In this document: in pieces, positions 44,734-53,807 of the stretch | Layout: each line of letters begins with the position of its first letter | Position numbering within the stretch: position 1 is the stretch's first letter | Assembly (NCBI RefSeq): GCF_000421625.1 | Contig: NZ_ATXJ01000011.1 | Location: 1-55,977, forward strand | Direction: 5' to 3' | Length of the DNA: 55,977 bases | Source: Thermus islandicus DSM 21543 | GTDB lineage: Bacteria > Deinococcota > Deinococci > Deinococcales > Thermaceae | The notes under the pieces: generated by a model | Database searches by the model: none | What the model was told of the DNA's origin: nothing | The model's input: only the letters and a program-made list of their open reading frames with translations | Position numbers and translations under genes: made by a program

Positions 44734-46320
44734 TCAGTCTAGCCGCACCACCGCGCCCTCGTCGGGGCGGAGGAGAAGCCTCTCCCCCACCCGCTCCTCC
44801 CGGTCCAGGTGGGTGGAGAGCACGAGCTGGCCCCCCCGGGGCAGTTCCAAGACCCTCTCCTTGTCCGTGAGGTTCAACGCCGCAACCCACCCCTCTCCCC
44901 GGAGGTAGGCGTACACCCCGTCCCGCGCCCGGTAGGTGCGGTAGGCCCCGTAGAGGAGGCCGGGGTCTTTCCTCAAGGCGATGAGGCGCCGCACCAGGTG
45001 GAGGGTGGAGCGGGGGTCCTTCTCCTGGAGGGCCACGTTTCTTCGGGGGTAGTCGGGGTTGACGGGAAGCCAGGGCTCCACCGTGGAAAACCCCGCGAAG
45101 GGGGAGGCGTCCCACTGCATGGGGGTGCGGCAAGGGTCGCGCCCCGGGGGCAGGCCGTGCTCGGCGAGGCGGCCCTTCTGCCTTAGGGCCGCTGGGTCCT
45201 GCACCTTCTCCGGGGGGATCTCGCCATTGGGCATCCCGATCTCGTCCCCGTAGTACCAGGTGGGGGTACCCCTCAAGGTGAAGAGGAGCATGGCCGCCAC
45301 CCGGGCCTGGGCCTCCCCGAGGCGGGAGGCGAGGCGGGGCTGGTCGTGGTTGCCCAGGACCCAGTTGGGCCAGTCCCAGGGGGTGAGGAGGCTCTCGTAC
45401 TCCTCCACGATGCGGGCCAGGTTCTCCGGGCGCCAGTCGGGGAGGCCCCGGAAGAGGAGGTGGAAGTTGAAGGGGAGGTGGCAGCCCGCCTGGTAGTAGC
45501 GCACGAGCTGGGGAAAGGGGAGGTAGATCTCCCCCACCATGACCCGCTCCCGCCCCGGCTCGGAGAACTCGTCCAGAACCTGGCGCATCTCCCGCACGTA
45601 GGCGTAGGTCTCGGGCTGGTCCTCCATGTGGATGTGGAGGTGCCGCCCCCGGTCCCACATCCCCGGGCGCCAGTCGGGGTTGCCGGGCTCGTCCCTGAGG
45701 AGGAGGTCCTCGGCGAGGAGCCAGAGGGTGTCCACCCGGAAGCCGTCCACCCCGAGGCGGAGCCAGAAGCGCATCACCTCGTGGATGGCCTGGCGCACCT
45801 CGGGGTTCCGCCAGTTGAGGTCGGGCTGCTCAGGGAGGAACTGGTGGAGGTAGTACTGGCCCGTGGCCTCGTCCAGGGTCCAGGCGGGGCCGCCGAAGAA
45901 GCTCTGCCAGTTGTTGGGGGGGCCGCCTCCGGGCCCGGGGTCCGCCCAGACGTACCAGAGCCGCTTGGGGTTATCCCGGGAGGCGCGGGACTCCAAGAAC
46001 CAGGGGTGCTCGCTGGAGGTGTGGTTGGGGACGAGGTCTATGAGGACCCGAAGCCCCAGGGCGTGGGCCTCGGCGAGGAGGGCCTTGAAGTCCTCGAGGG
46101 TGCCGAAGATGGGGTCCACGTCGCAGTAGTCGGCCACATCGTAGCCGAAGTCCCGCATGGGGCTCTTGTAGAAGGGGGAAAGCCAGAGGGCGTCCACCCC
46201 CAGGGCCTTGAGGTAAGGAAGCCTCCGCCGCACGCCCTCCAGGTCCCCCACCCCGTCCCCGTTGGTGTCCTGAAAGCTTCGGGGGTATACCTGGTAGATG
46301 ACCGCTTCCTTCCACCACAT
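44734..46320 (-). CDS. GH13 alpha-glucosidase (oligo-1,6-glucosidase type)
   Basis: 528 residues. The (beta/alpha)8 barrel carries DYCDVDPIFGT, DLVPNHTSSEHPWF, GFRVDTLW with nucleophile Asp197, GEIYLPFP with acid/base Glu264, and LGNHDQPRL with Asp326. It hydrolyses terminal alpha-glucosides, and relatives from Thermus act on maltose, isomaltose or sucrose. No signal peptide, hence cytoplasmic. TAGACT lies six bases before ATG 46320. Confidence 0.94.
   Translation of the reverse strand: MWWKEAVIYQVYPRSFQDTNGDGVGDLEGVRRRLPYLKALGVDALWLSPFYKSPMRDFGYDVADYCDVDPIFGTLEDFKALLAEAHALGLRVLIDLVPNHTSSEHPWFLESRASRDNPKRLWYVWADPGPGGGPPNNWQSFFGGPAWTLDEATGQYYLHQFLPEQPDLNWRNPEVRQAIHEVMRFWLRLGVDGFRVDTLWLLAEDLLLRDEPGNPDWRPGMWDRGRHLHIHMEDQPETYAYVREMRQVLDEFSEPGRERVMVGEIYLPFPQLVRYYQAGCHLPFNFHLLFRGLPDWRPENLARIVEEYESLLTPWDWPNWVLGNHDQPRLASRLGEAQARVAAMLLFTLRGTPTWYYGDEIGMPNGEIPPEKVQDPAALRQKGRLAEHGLPPGRDPCRTPMQWDASPFAGFSTVEPWLPVNPDYPRRNVALQEKDPRSTLHLVRRLIALRKDPGLLYGAYRTYRARDGVYAYLRGEGWVAALNLTDKERVLELPRGGQLVLSTHLDREERVGERLLLRPDEGAVVRLD
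44736..44741 (-). promoter_or_regulatory. Leaderless -10 element of the methyltransferase gene, inside the glucosidase end
   Basis: TAGACT on the minus strand overlaps the last codons of the alpha-glucosidase gene and lies six bases before GTG 44729. Confidence 0.5.
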
Positions 46321-46326
46321 GCCCGG

Positions 46327-46332
46327 AGTCTA
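46327..46332 (-). promoter_or_regulatory. Leaderless -10 element of the alpha-glucosidase gene
   Basis: TAGACT on the minus strand, six bases before ATG 46320. Confidence 0.55.
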
Positions 46333-46337
46333 CACCC

Positions 46338-46361
46338 GGGGCTGGAAACTCTTCCAGCCCC
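46338..46361 (-). terminator. Hairpin after ttuA
   Basis: A perfect 10-bp stem GGGGCTGGAA / TTCCAGCCCC with a 4-base loop, starting six bases past the ttuA stop and just ahead of the alpha-glucosidase promoter. Confidence 0.7.
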
Positions 46362-46366
46362 TCCGC

Positions 46367-47332
46367 CTAACGGGCACGCTGGGGCTCCGCGCGCGGGCGG
46401 AACTGGGCCTCCTCGGGGAGGAGGCGCCGCTTCTTGGCCCGGCGGTAGACCGCTTCCCACATGCGGCAGAAGGAGCAGGTCTCCCCGGTGGTGGGGTAGC
46501 CGCAGCGGGCGCACTCCTTCAGGGCCACCTCCCCCTCGGCCTTGAGGCGGGGCTGGATCTTCTCCAGAAAGCCTTCCAGGAAGCGGAGCTTGGCCCCGGG
46601 CATCTCCTTCTCCACCAGGTTCAGGGCCTCCTTGTAGAGGAGGCTTTTGGCCCCCTTGGCGTTGGGGCACTCCTCGTGGAGGTAGCGGATCCCCCTGAGG
46701 AGGGTGTAGGAGAGGACCTCCCGCTCGCTAAAGCGGTAGAAGGGCTTGACCCGGGCGGCGAGGCCGGGCCTTTCGGGCAGGACGGGCCCCTGGCGGGCGA
46801 GGGCGTCCTCTTGGGGATTGAGGAGGTTGCCGAAGAGGACGGCCGCCTCGTCGTCTAGGTTGTGGCCCGTGGCCACCGCGCGGAAGCCCTCCTCCACCGC
46901 CACCTGGTTGAGGAGGTAGCGCTTGGAGAGGCCGCAGGCGGAGCAGGCCACCCTCCCGGAAAGCCCGGCGAGCTCCGGCACCCCGAAGCCGTAGGCCTCC
47001 TTCAGGTCCACCACCCAGAGCTCCAGGCCCCTCTCCTCGGCGAAGGCCCGGGTGACCTCGAGGCTCCTTTGGGAGTACTCCCCGATGCCCAGGTGGATGT
47101 GTAGGCCCACGGCCTCGTAGCCCAGGCGGTGGAGCACGTCCCAAAGGGCCAAAGAGTCCTTCCCCCCCGAGACCGCCACCAATACCTTCTCGCCGGGCTT
47201 GAGCATCCGGTGGCGGCGGATGCCCCTCTCCGTCTCCTTGACGAACCAGTCCAGGTAGTGCTCCCGGCAGAGGGCGAACCCCCGGCTCCGCAGCTCCACC
47301 TGGGCCTTGGCTTGGCAGACCTTGCAGACCAT
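46367..47332 (-). CDS. ttuA: tRNA-5-methyluridine(54) 2-sulfurtransferase TtuA
   Basis: 321 residues. It makes 2-thioribothymidine at tRNA position 54, a heat-stability modification. Zinc ribbons lie at both ends (Cys3, 6, 22, His25; Cys274, 277, 286, 289), the PP-loop SGGKDS is 55-60, and [4Fe-4S] ligands Cys130, Cys133 and Cys222 are present. Lys137, Lys226 and Lys229, reported as sites of TtuB conjugation, are all conserved. It follows ttuB directly and ends at a hairpin. Confidence 0.96.
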   Translation of the reverse strand: MVCKVCQAKAQVELRSRGFALCREHYLDWFVKETERGIRRHRMLKPGEKVLVAVSGGKDSLALWDVLHRLGYEAVGLHIHLGIGEYSQRSLEVTRAFAEERGLELWVVDLKEAYGFGVPELAGLSGRVACSACGLSKRYLLNQVAVEEGFRAVATGHNLDDEAAVLFGNLLNPQEDALARQGPVLPERPGLAARVKPFYRFSEREVLSYTLLRGIRYLHEECPNAKGAKSLLYKEALNLVEKEMPGAKLRFLEGFLEKIQPRLKAEGEVALKECARCGYPTTGETCSFCRMWEAVYRRAKKRRLLPEEAQFRPRAEPQRAR

Positions 47333-47530
47333 CTAGCCTCCGGAGATGGCCGAGAGGACCTCTACGACCTCCCCTTCCCCCACCCGCTCGTCCGGGGTGA
47401 GGAGCTCCTCCCCCCGCACCGCCACCACGGTCTCGGGGTTCAGGCCGAGCTCCTCCAAGACCTCCCGGAGGGGCCTGTCCCCCCTCACCTCCACCTCTTT
47501 CCGTTCGGGCAGGCGCAGGATGACCCTCAC
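47333..47530 (-). CDS. ttuB: Ubiquitin-like sulfur carrier protein TtuB
   Basis: 65 residues, beta-grasp fold with the C-terminal Ala-Ile-Ser-Gly-Gly needed for thiocarboxylation. It donates sulfur to TtuA and is conjugated to lysines of proteins. GTG 47530 has TACACT six bases upstream, inside the end of acuC. The adjacent ttuA starts at the next base after the stop. TtuC (E1-like) and TtuD are not in the window. Confidence 0.94.
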   Translation of the reverse strand: MRVILRLPERKEVEVRGDRPLREVLEELGLNPETVVAVRGEELLTPDERVGEGEVVEVLSAISGG

Positions 47531-47534
47531 CCCG

Positions 47535-48662
47535 CTAGTGTAGCAGGTGGGGAGCGGCGAGCTCCATGAGCCTCTCCAGGGTGCGCCGGTTGTAGGCGGC
47601 GATCTCCCGCCGCCGGGGAACCTCGGGGTAGGCCCCTTCGGGATCGTGCAGGGTGGGGGTGAGGGGCTGGCCGAGCCGGGCCTCCCAGTGCTCCCGCCAC
47701 CCCTCGGGCAGGCGCCCGGGGAGGGGAAGCCCGTGGAAGAGGTGGTAGAGGAGGGCCCAGACGCGGACCGCCGCGTCCAGGCTGTACCCGCCCCCTAAGG
47801 TAAAGAGGACCCTGCCCCCGGCGTAGGCCTCGGCGTACTCCAGAACCAGGCGGAAGAGGCGCTCGTAGGCCCGGGTGGTGAGGAGGAGGTCGGCCAAGGG
47901 GTCCAGGAAATGGGCGTCCGCCCCCGCCTGGACCACGAGGACGTCGGGCCGGAAGGCCCTTAGGGCCCAAGGCACCAGGGCCTCAAAGACCTCCAGGTAG
48001 CCCTCGTCCTCGGTGAAGGGCTCGAGGGGCAGGTTGAGCTTCCTCCCCAGGCCCTCCCCCCGGCCCAGCTCGTAGACCTGGCCCGTGCCCGGGAAGAGGT
48101 AGCGGCCCGACTCGTGGAGGCTTAGGGTGAGGACCTCCTTCTCCTCGTAGTGGATCCACTGCACCCCGTCCCCGTGGTGGACGTCCAGGTCCAGGTAGGC
48201 CACCCGCAGCCCCGAGCGCACCAGGTGGCGGATGGCCACGGAAAGGTCGTTGTAGACGCAAAACCCGGAAGCCCGGTCGTACTGGGCGTGGTGGAGGCCG
48301 CCGCCGAGCTGCAGCACCCGCCTCTTTCCGGCCAAAATCCTCCTCGCCCCCTCCAGGGTCCCCCCCACCAGGATCCGGGCCGCCCGGTCCATGCCGGGAA
48401 AGACCGGGGTGTCCCCCGTGCCCAGGTCGTACTCCGGGAGGTCCGGGTAGCGCTCCCCCCGGCTCGCCGCCTCCACCCGCTTCACGAGCCTTTCCGAGTG
48501 GACCGTGAGCACCTCCTCCCTCGTGGCCTCGGGAGGGGCTAGGGGCTCCCGCCACACCCCGAGGGCCTCTAGGAGGGAGATGAGCATCTCCAGCCGCACG
48601 GGGCTAAAGGGGTGGCCGGGGCCGAAGTCGTAGAGGCGGTAGGCGTCCCGGTAGATCACCAT
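47535..48662 (-). CDS. acuC: Histone-deacetylase-family protein AcuC
   Basis: 375 residues. Motifs of zinc-dependent deacetylases are GGGLHHAQYDRASGFCVYNDL, LDLDVHHGDGVQ and the terminal TLGGGYS. AcuC deacetylates acetyl-CoA synthetase in Bacillus, reactivating it for acetate use. It overlaps acuB by seven bases as in the usual acuB-acuC pair; acuA is not here. Confidence 0.9.
   Translation of the reverse strand: MVIYRDAYRLYDFGPGHPFSPVRLEMLISLLEALGVWREPLAPPEATREEVLTVHSERLVKRVEAASRGERYPDLPEYDLGTGDTPVFPGMDRAARILVGGTLEGARRILAGKRRVLQLGGGLHHAQYDRASGFCVYNDLSVAIRHLVRSGLRVAYLDLDVHHGDGVQWIHYEEKEVLTLSLHESGRYLFPGTGQVYELGRGEGLGRKLNLPLEPFTEDEGYLEVFEALVPWALRAFRPDVLVVQAGADAHFLDPLADLLLTTRAYERLFRLVLEYAEAYAGGRVLFTLGGGYSLDAAVRVWALLYHLFHGLPLPGRLPEGWREHWEARLGQPLTPTLHDPEGAYPEVPRRREIAAYNRRTLERLMELAAPHLLH
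47537..47542 (-). promoter_or_regulatory. Leaderless -10 element of ttuBA
   Basis: TACACT on the minus strand, six bases (AGCGGG) before GTG 47530, overlapping the acuC stop. Confidence 0.5.
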
Positions 48663-49282
48663 GGCTTCCTGGGGGGCCAGAGGACCTCAAACCCCTCCCG
48701 CCTCAGGTCCTCCGCCAGGAGGTGGGTCTCCAGGGTGTTCACCCGCACCACCGCCCGCACCACGTCCTCCTCCTCGGGGTAGGAAAGGAGGGAGTGGATG
48801 TTCACCCCCCGCCCCGCCAGAAACCCCGTGAGGCGGGCGAGCTCCCCAGGGCGGTCGGGCAGGCGCACCTCGAGGCGGCCCGAGGGCTCCGTGACCCCGG
48901 TGAGCTTAAGGAGAGCGTCCAGGAGGTCAATCCCGGTGATGATCCCCACCAGGCGCTCCTCCTCCAGCACCGGGAGGCAGCCGATCTTCCGCTCCCGCAT
49001 GAGCCGGGCCGCCTCCTCCACGGGGTCAAAGGGGTGGGCGGTGAGGGGGGGACGGGCCATGACCTCGGCCACCGGGGTGGTCCCCGGCCGGGGTCCCCCG
49101 GGGTGGAGGTGGCTCATGGCCAGGCGGAGGTCCCGGTCCGTGACCACCCCCACGACCCTCCCCCCCTCCACCACGGGGAGGTGGCGGATGCCCCGCTCCA
49201 GGAGGAGGCGGTAGGCGGCCTCGAGGGGGGTCTCCGGCCCCACGGTGAGGACGGGATGGCGCATCACGTCCTTGACCAGCAT
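48656..49282 (-). CDS. acuB: CBS-ACT domain protein AcuB
   Basis: 208 residues. Two CBS domains (about 1-60 and 72-128) precede an ACT domain (about 136-203, LEVRLPDRPGELARLTGFLAGRG). CBS pairs bind adenine nucleotides; the role of AcuB in acetoin/acetate use is not defined. It overlaps acuC, and ATG 49282 has TATACT six bases upstream, so it leads the acuBC operon. Confidence 0.92.
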   Translation of the reverse strand: MLVKDVMRHPVLTVGPETPLEAAYRLLLERGIRHLPVVEGGRVVGVVTDRDLRLAMSHLHPGGPRPGTTPVAEVMARPPLTAHPFDPVEEAARLMRERKIGCLPVLEEERLVGIITGIDLLDALLKLTGVTEPSGRLEVRLPDRPGELARLTGFLAGRGVNIHSLLSYPEEEDVVRAVVRVNTLETHLLAEDLRREGFEVLWPPRKPW

Positions 49283-49288
49283 GGGGCC

Positions 49289-49294
49289 AGTATA
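49289..49294 (-). promoter_or_regulatory. Leaderless -10 element of acuBC
   Basis: TATACT on the minus strand, six bases (GGCCCC) before ATG 49282. Confidence 0.6.
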
Positions 49295-49327
49295 CGGCGA
49301 AAGGATCCGGTCCGATCCCGGCTGGCC

Positions 49328-50311
49328 TCAGAGGATGTCGTCCCGGATGCAGGCCTTGTAGTGGCCCGGAGAGACCTCCTTGAGCTCGGGCACGGTGTGG
49401 GCGCACTCGGGCAGGGCGTAGCGGCACCGGGTGCGGAAGACGCACCCCGAGGGCGGGTTGATGGGCGAGGGGATGTCCCCCTGGAGCACGATCCGCTCCC
49501 GCTTCACCGTGGGGTCCGGGATGGGCACCGCCGAAAGCAGCGCCTCCGTGTAGGGGTGCTTGGGGTTCCGGTAAAGCTCCCGGGAAGAGGCGATCTCCAT
49601 GACCTTCCCCAGGTACATCACCGCCACCCGCTCGGAGATATGCTCCACCACCGCCAGGTCGTGGGCGATGAAGAGCATGGTGAGCCCGAGCTCCTCCTTC
49701 AGGTCTTGGAGAAGGTTCACCACCTGGGCCTGGATGGAAACGTCCAGGGCCGAAACCGGCTCGTCCGCCACGATGAACTCCGGGGCCACGGCCAGGGCCC
49801 GGGCGATCCCGATGCGCTGCCTCTGCCCCCCGGAAAACTCGTGGGGATAGCGCCGCATGTGATCCGGGGAAAGCCCCACCAGCTTGAGGAGCTCCGCCAC
49901 CCTCTCCGTGCGCTCCTTGGGCGTCTTCCCGATCCCGTGGATGATCAGGGGCTCGGCGATGATGTCCCCCACCGTCATCCGCGGGTTCAGGGAGCTGAAG
50001 GGGTCCTGGAAGATGATCTGCATCCGCCGGCGGTAGGGCCTGAGCCGCTCCCGGGAAAGCTCCGTGATGTCCTCCCCGTCAAAGAGGATCCGCCCCCCCG
50101 TGGGCTCAATGAGCCTGAGGAGCGTCCGCCCCACCGTGGTCTTCCCGCTCCCCGACTCCCCCACCAGGCCCAACACCTCCCCCCGCCTTATGGCGAAGGA
50201 AACCCCGTCCACCGCCTTCACGCTCCCCACCACCCGGGAAAGCACCCCGCCCCGGATGGGAAAGTGCTTCTTCAGGTCCCGCACCTCCAGGAGAACCCGC
50301 TCCCCCTTCAC
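49328..50311 (-). CDS. Peptide ABC transporter ATP-binding protein (OppF type)
   Basis: 327 residues. Walker A GESGSGKT, signature [15 protein letters not shown], Walker B FIVADEP. The C-terminal [20 protein letters not shown] pattern is that of Opp/Dpp ATPases, which can carry a [4Fe-4S] cluster. It overlaps oppD as ATGA and is the last gene of the transporter operon. Confidence 0.93.
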   Translation of the reverse strand: MKGERVLLEVRDLKKHFPIRGGVLSRVVGSVKAVDGVSFAIRRGEVLGLVGESGSGKTTVGRTLLRLIEPTGGRILFDGEDITELSRERLRPYRRRMQIIFQDPFSSLNPRMTVGDIIAEPLIIHGIGKTPKERTERVAELLKLVGLSPDHMRRYPHEFSGGQRQRIGIARALAVAPEFIVADEPVSALDVSIQAQVVNLLQDLKEELGLTMLFIAHDLAVVEHISERVAVMYLGKVMEIASSRELYRNPKHPYTEALLSAVPIPDPTVKRERIVLQGDIPSPINPPSGCVFRTRCRYALPECAHTVPELKEVSPGHYKACIRDDIL

Positions 50312-51327
50312 GCCCTAACCTCCCGGATCTCCCGCCAACGCACGCACCGCACCTGCCGCCCCTCCCCCGCCTCCTCCAAAGGCGGCACCTCCCGGTCGCA
50401 AAGCCCCTCCACGTAGTGCTTGCACCTGGGGTGAAAGGCACAGCCCGGAGGCAGGTACAACGGGTTGGGCACGTTCCCGGGAATGGCCTCGAGGCGCTCC
50501 CGGTGCTCCGCCGCCAGGTCCAGCCGGGGCACCGAGTGCAAAAGCCCCCGGGTGTAGGGGTGGAGGGGATCCTTGAAAAGCGGCACCACGTCCGCCTGCT
50601 CCACCACCCGCCCCGCGTACATCACCACCACCCGGTCGGCCATCTCCGCCACCACCCCAAGGTTGTGGGTGATGAAGAGAATGGCCATCCCCAGCTCCTC
50701 CTGCAGCCTCTTCATCAGCTCCAGGATCTGCGCCTGAATCGTCACGTCCAAGGCCGTGGTGGGCTCGTCGGCGATGAGAAGCGAAGGGTTGCAGGAAAGC
50801 GCCATGGCGATCATCACCCGCTGCCGCATCCCCCCCGACATCTGGTGCGGGTAGTTGCTAAGCCGCTTCTTGGGCTCGGGAATCCCCACCAGCTCCAGCA
50901 TGTGGGCCGCGAGCTCCATGGCCTCCTTGCGGCTTTTCCCCTGGTGGAGCATGATGGCCTCGGCGATCTGGTCCCCCACCGTGTACACCGGGTTCAGGGA
51001 GGTCATGGGCTCCTGGAAAATCATGGCGATGTCGTTCCCCCGCACCCGGCGCATCTCCGCCTCGGAGAGCCGCGTGAGGTCCTTCACCTGCCCGTCCTTC
51101 CCCCGAAAGAGAACCTGCCCCCCCACGATGCGCCCAGGGGGGGTGGGGATCAGCCGCATGATGGCCAGGGAGGTCACGCTCTTCCCGCTCCCCGACTCCC
51201 CCACCACCGCTAGGGTCTCCCCCTTCTCCACGTGGAAGGAAACCCCGTCCACCGCCTTCACCACCCCGTCGTCGGTGAAGAAGTGGACCTTGAGGTCCCT
51301 CACCTCCAAAAGCCGCTTCTCGTCCAT
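50308..51327 (-). CDS. Peptide ABC transporter ATP-binding protein (OppD type)
   Basis: 339 residues from ATG 51327, chosen because GGAGT precedes it five bases away. Walker A GESGSGKS, signature [16 protein letters not shown], Walker B LLIADEP, and the C-terminal cysteine motif [20 protein letters not shown]. It pairs with OppF. A 72-base gap to oppC contains a possible promoter. Confidence 0.92.
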   Translation of the reverse strand: MDEKRLLEVRDLKVHFFTDDGVVKAVDGVSFHVEKGETLAVVGESGSGKSVTSLAIMRLIPTPPGRIVGGQVLFRGKDGQVKDLTRLSEAEMRRVRGNDIAMIFQEPMTSLNPVYTVGDQIAEAIMLHQGKSRKEAMELAAHMLELVGIPEPKKRLSNYPHQMSGGMRQRVMIAMALSCNPSLLIADEPTTALDVTIQAQILELMKRLQEELGMAILFITHNLGVVAEMADRVVVMYAGRVVEQADVVPLFKDPLHPYTRGLLHSVPRLDLAAEHRERLEAIPGNVPNPLYLPPGCAFHPRCKHYVEGLCDREVPPLEEAGEGRQVRCVRWREIREVRA

Positions 51328-51366
51328 GGGCACTCCTTCGGGCACCACCCCAAAAACACCTCACCC

Positions 51367-51372
51367 GTTATA
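51367..51372 (-). promoter_or_regulatory. Possible internal -10 element ahead of oppD
   Basis: TATAAC on the minus strand, about 39 bases before ATG 51327. No matching -35 at the usual distance, so tentative. Confidence 0.3.
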
Positions 51373-51399
51373 CGCCATACCCGGTCAAAAGAGAAGGGC

Positions 51400-52758
51400 C
51401 TAAGCCTTTCGCCTGGGGTCCAGGGCGTCGCGCAGGCCATCCCCGAGGAAGTTCCACGAGAGCACCGCAAGAAAGATGAAAAACCCCGGCCAAAGGACCC
51501 AGGGCCGGTCGGTGAAGGAGGCGAACCCCCCCTGCTGGGCCGCCTGCAGGAGGAGCCCCCAGCTGGTGTAGGGCTCGGTAACCCCGAGGCCCAGGAAGGA
51601 AAGGCCGCTCTCCCCCAGGATGAAGCCGGGGATGGTGAGGGAGAGGCTCACGATCACGTAACTGGCGGTGGCGGGAAGCACGTGCCGGGCGATGATGCGC
51701 CCGTCCGAGGCCCCGAGGGCCCTGGCCGCCTGCACGTAGTCCATCTCCCGCACGGAAAGCACAATCCCCCGCACCACCCGGGCGAGCCCTCCCCAGCCGA
51801 TGAAGCCCAGAAGCCCCACCACCAGGTAGAAGGTGAGGAGGGGGTCCATGTTGGCGGGGAAGACCGCCCGCAAGGAGATGAGGAGGAAGAGGGAGGGGAT
51901 GGCGGCGATGATCTCCACCGTGCGCATGATGAGGTCGTCGGGGTCCAGGCGGATGGGCTCCCGGAAGAGCCTATAGAGGATGGCCCCCGCCGCCAGGGCC
52001 CCCAGGAGGACCACCAGGGCGTCTATCCCCAAGGAGAAGGGGTCCTTGCCCGGGCTTAAGCGGGCGAAGGAGAAGGCGAGGAAGAGGGCCAGGGCGGCCA
52101 CCCCGAGCCAGAGGAGGAGGCTCAAGGGGCCTAGGACCAGGCCCAGGCCCCGCCACCGGGAAGGGGGCAGGGAGAGGCGAAAGGGGCGGCCCGAGAAGTA
52201 GCCCGCGATCCCGCCCAGAAGAAGCCCCAGGGCGAAGGAGACCAGGGCGGAAAGGATGCCGATGGTGAGGGACACCTGGCCCCCGTAGACCACCCGGCTG
52301 AAGAGGTCCCGGCCAAAGTTATCCGTGCCCATGAGGAAGATGCGCCCGGGCGGGTCCACGCCGAAGAGGCGGAGGTCCGAACGGAAGACCTTGAAGAGGG
52401 TGTAGGGGTGTTCGGGGGTCCGCACGAAAAAGCGGACGTAGAACTTCCCCTGGCTGGGGTCCTCCTCGTACTTGGGCTGGAGGGAGACGGGGTCTATGGT
52501 GCGCTTGGTGGCGTAGACGAAGGGGCGGGTAAGCCTTCCCGTCTCCGGGTCCACGAAGTGGATGGGGGTGGGCGGGTGGTTGCCCTTGGGCGGGTAGAGC
52601 TCGTAGAAGTTGGGGTCGTAGGGGCTAAAGAAGCCGGCGAAAGCGGCCATCAGGTAGAGCACCATTAGGATGCGCCCGCCCCAGACCGCCAGGCGGTGCT
52701 TGCGGAACTGGCGCAGGACCAGGCGGGTCCGGGTGGGGGAAGCCGAAGCGGGCACCAC
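51400..52758 (-). CDS. Peptide ABC transporter permease (OppC type) with large insertions
   Basis: 452 residues from GTG 52758 (GTG 52755 also possible), about 150 more than usual for OppC. TM1 is near residue 28. A polar loop of about 90 residues follows (GNHPPTPIHFVDPETG through RTPEHPYTLFKVF), and a second insertion near 185-260 adds two hydrophobic segments (LGPLSLLLWLGVAALALFLAF, DALVVLLGALAAGAILYRLF). The core BPD motifs MGTDNFGRDLFSRVVYGG and ALGASDGRIIARHVLP are intact. Confidence 0.88.
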   Translation of the reverse strand: MVPASASPTRTRLVLRQFRKHRLAVWGGRILMVLYLMAAFAGFFSPYDPNFYELYPPKGNHPPTPIHFVDPETGRLTRPFVYATKRTIDPVSLQPKYEEDPSQGKFYVRFFVRTPEHPYTLFKVFRSDLRLFGVDPPGRIFLMGTDNFGRDLFSRVVYGGQVSLTIGILSALVSFALGLLLGGIAGYFSGRPFRLSLPPSRWRGLGLVLGPLSLLLWLGVAALALFLAFSFARLSPGKDPFSLGIDALVVLLGALAAGAILYRLFREPIRLDPDDLIMRTVEIIAAIPSLFLLISLRAVFPANMDPLLTFYLVVGLLGFIGWGGLARVVRGIVLSVREMDYVQAARALGASDGRIIARHVLPATASYVIVSLSLTIPGFILGESGLSFLGLGVTEPYTSWGLLLQAAQQGGFASFTDRPWVLWPGFFIFLAVLSWNFLGDGLRDALDPRRKA

Positions 52759-52768
52759 GTTCCACCCC

Positions 52769-53752
52769 CTACTCGTAGCGGATCCTGGGGTCCACCCAGG
52801 CAAGGAGCAGGTCGGAGATCAGGTTGCCGATCATGAGCAGGACCAGGCTCACGGTAAGGAAGCCGGCGATCACATAAAGGTCCTGGTTGGCGATGGCGTC
52901 CAGGAAGAAGGGCGTGATCCCCGGCCAGGCCATGACCACCTCCACAAAGCCCGCCCCGGAGATGAGCCCGGGAAGAAGCCCGCCCAGGGTGGCCACGAAG
53001 GGGATCACGGCGTTGCGGAAGGCGTGCTTGTAGAGGACCACCCGCTCGGCCAGGCCCTTAGCCCGGGCGGTTCGGATATAGTCCTGTCCCAAGACCTCCA
53101 GCATCTGCCCCCGCATGAGGCGGGAAAGCCCGGCGATGTCGTTGGCCGTGGCTACCAAAACCGGCACCACCGCGTGCCAGGCGATGTCCAGAAGCTGCCT
53201 AAAGGGGGGCAGCTGCTCAAAGCCGCTGCTGGTCATGCCGGAAACCGGGAAGAGGAGGGTGCCCGTTCGGAACTTGATCTGGAGGAGGACGTAGATGGCG
53301 ATGAGGGCGAGGAAAAAGCTCGGCACCGAAAGCCCGATGTAGGCCAGGAAGGAGAGGAGGCGGTCGCCCAAGGAGTACTGGCGCACCGCCCCGTAGACGC
53401 CGATGGGGATGGCCACCAGGTAGAGGAGGATCGTGGAGGGGATGACGATCACCATGGAGTTCACCACGCGGGGCCAGATGACCTCGAGCACCGGCGCCTG
53501 AAAGGCGAAGGAGTAGCCCAGGTTGAGGTGGAGGAGGTTGTTCATCCAGAGGAGGTACTGCTCGTAGATGGGCCGGTCCAGGCCGAACTGGGCGCGGAGG
53601 CGGGCGATGGTCTCCGGCGTGATCTTGGGGTCCAGCTCCAGCTGGGTCAGGTAGTCCCCGGGGGCCAGCTGGATGATGAGGAAGGCGAGGAAGGTGGCTC
53701 CGAAGAAGGTGGGGACGAGGTAGAGGATGCGGCGGAGGATGTAGGCGGTCAT
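52769..53752 (-). CDS. Peptide ABC transporter permease (OppB type)
   Basis: 327 residues from ATG 53752 with GGAG five bases upstream. Six membrane helices. Motifs include YILRRILYLVPTFFGATFL, FGLDRPIYEQYLLWMNNLLH and the EAA loop DYIRTARAKGLAERVVLYKHAFRNA. It forms the channel with the OppC-like protein. Confidence 0.94.
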   Translation of the reverse strand: MTAYILRRILYLVPTFFGATFLAFLIIQLAPGDYLTQLELDPKITPETIARLRAQFGLDRPIYEQYLLWMNNLLHLNLGYSFAFQAPVLEVIWPRVVNSMVIVIPSTILLYLVAIPIGVYGAVRQYSLGDRLLSFLAYIGLSVPSFFLALIAIYVLLQIKFRTGTLLFPVSGMTSSGFEQLPPFRQLLDIAWHAVVPVLVATANDIAGLSRLMRGQMLEVLGQDYIRTARAKGLAERVVLYKHAFRNAVIPFVATLGGLLPGLISGAGFVEVVMAWPGITPFFLDAIANQDLYVIAGFLTVSLVLLMIGNLISDLLLAWVDPRIRYE

Positions 53753-53761
53753 GGCGCTCCT

Positions 53762-53800
53762 CAAAGGGCCCCCGGGGCCCTAAGCCCCGGGAGCCCTTTG
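53762..53800 (-). terminator. Large hairpin between oppA and oppB, likely attenuator
   Basis: A 17-bp stem with one mismatch (C53770 against A53792) and a 5-base loop, arms CAAAGGGC-CCCGGGGC. It starts eight bases past the oppA stop and has no run of T. It would reduce transcript reaching the permease genes or stabilise the oppA 3' end. Confidence 0.75.
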
Positions 53801-53807
53801 GTCAGGG

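Noticed and set aside
48722-50416. 564-codon plus-strand open frame opposite acuB and oppF
   Set aside because: Rich in His, Gly and Pro with no motifs and antisense to three clear genes.
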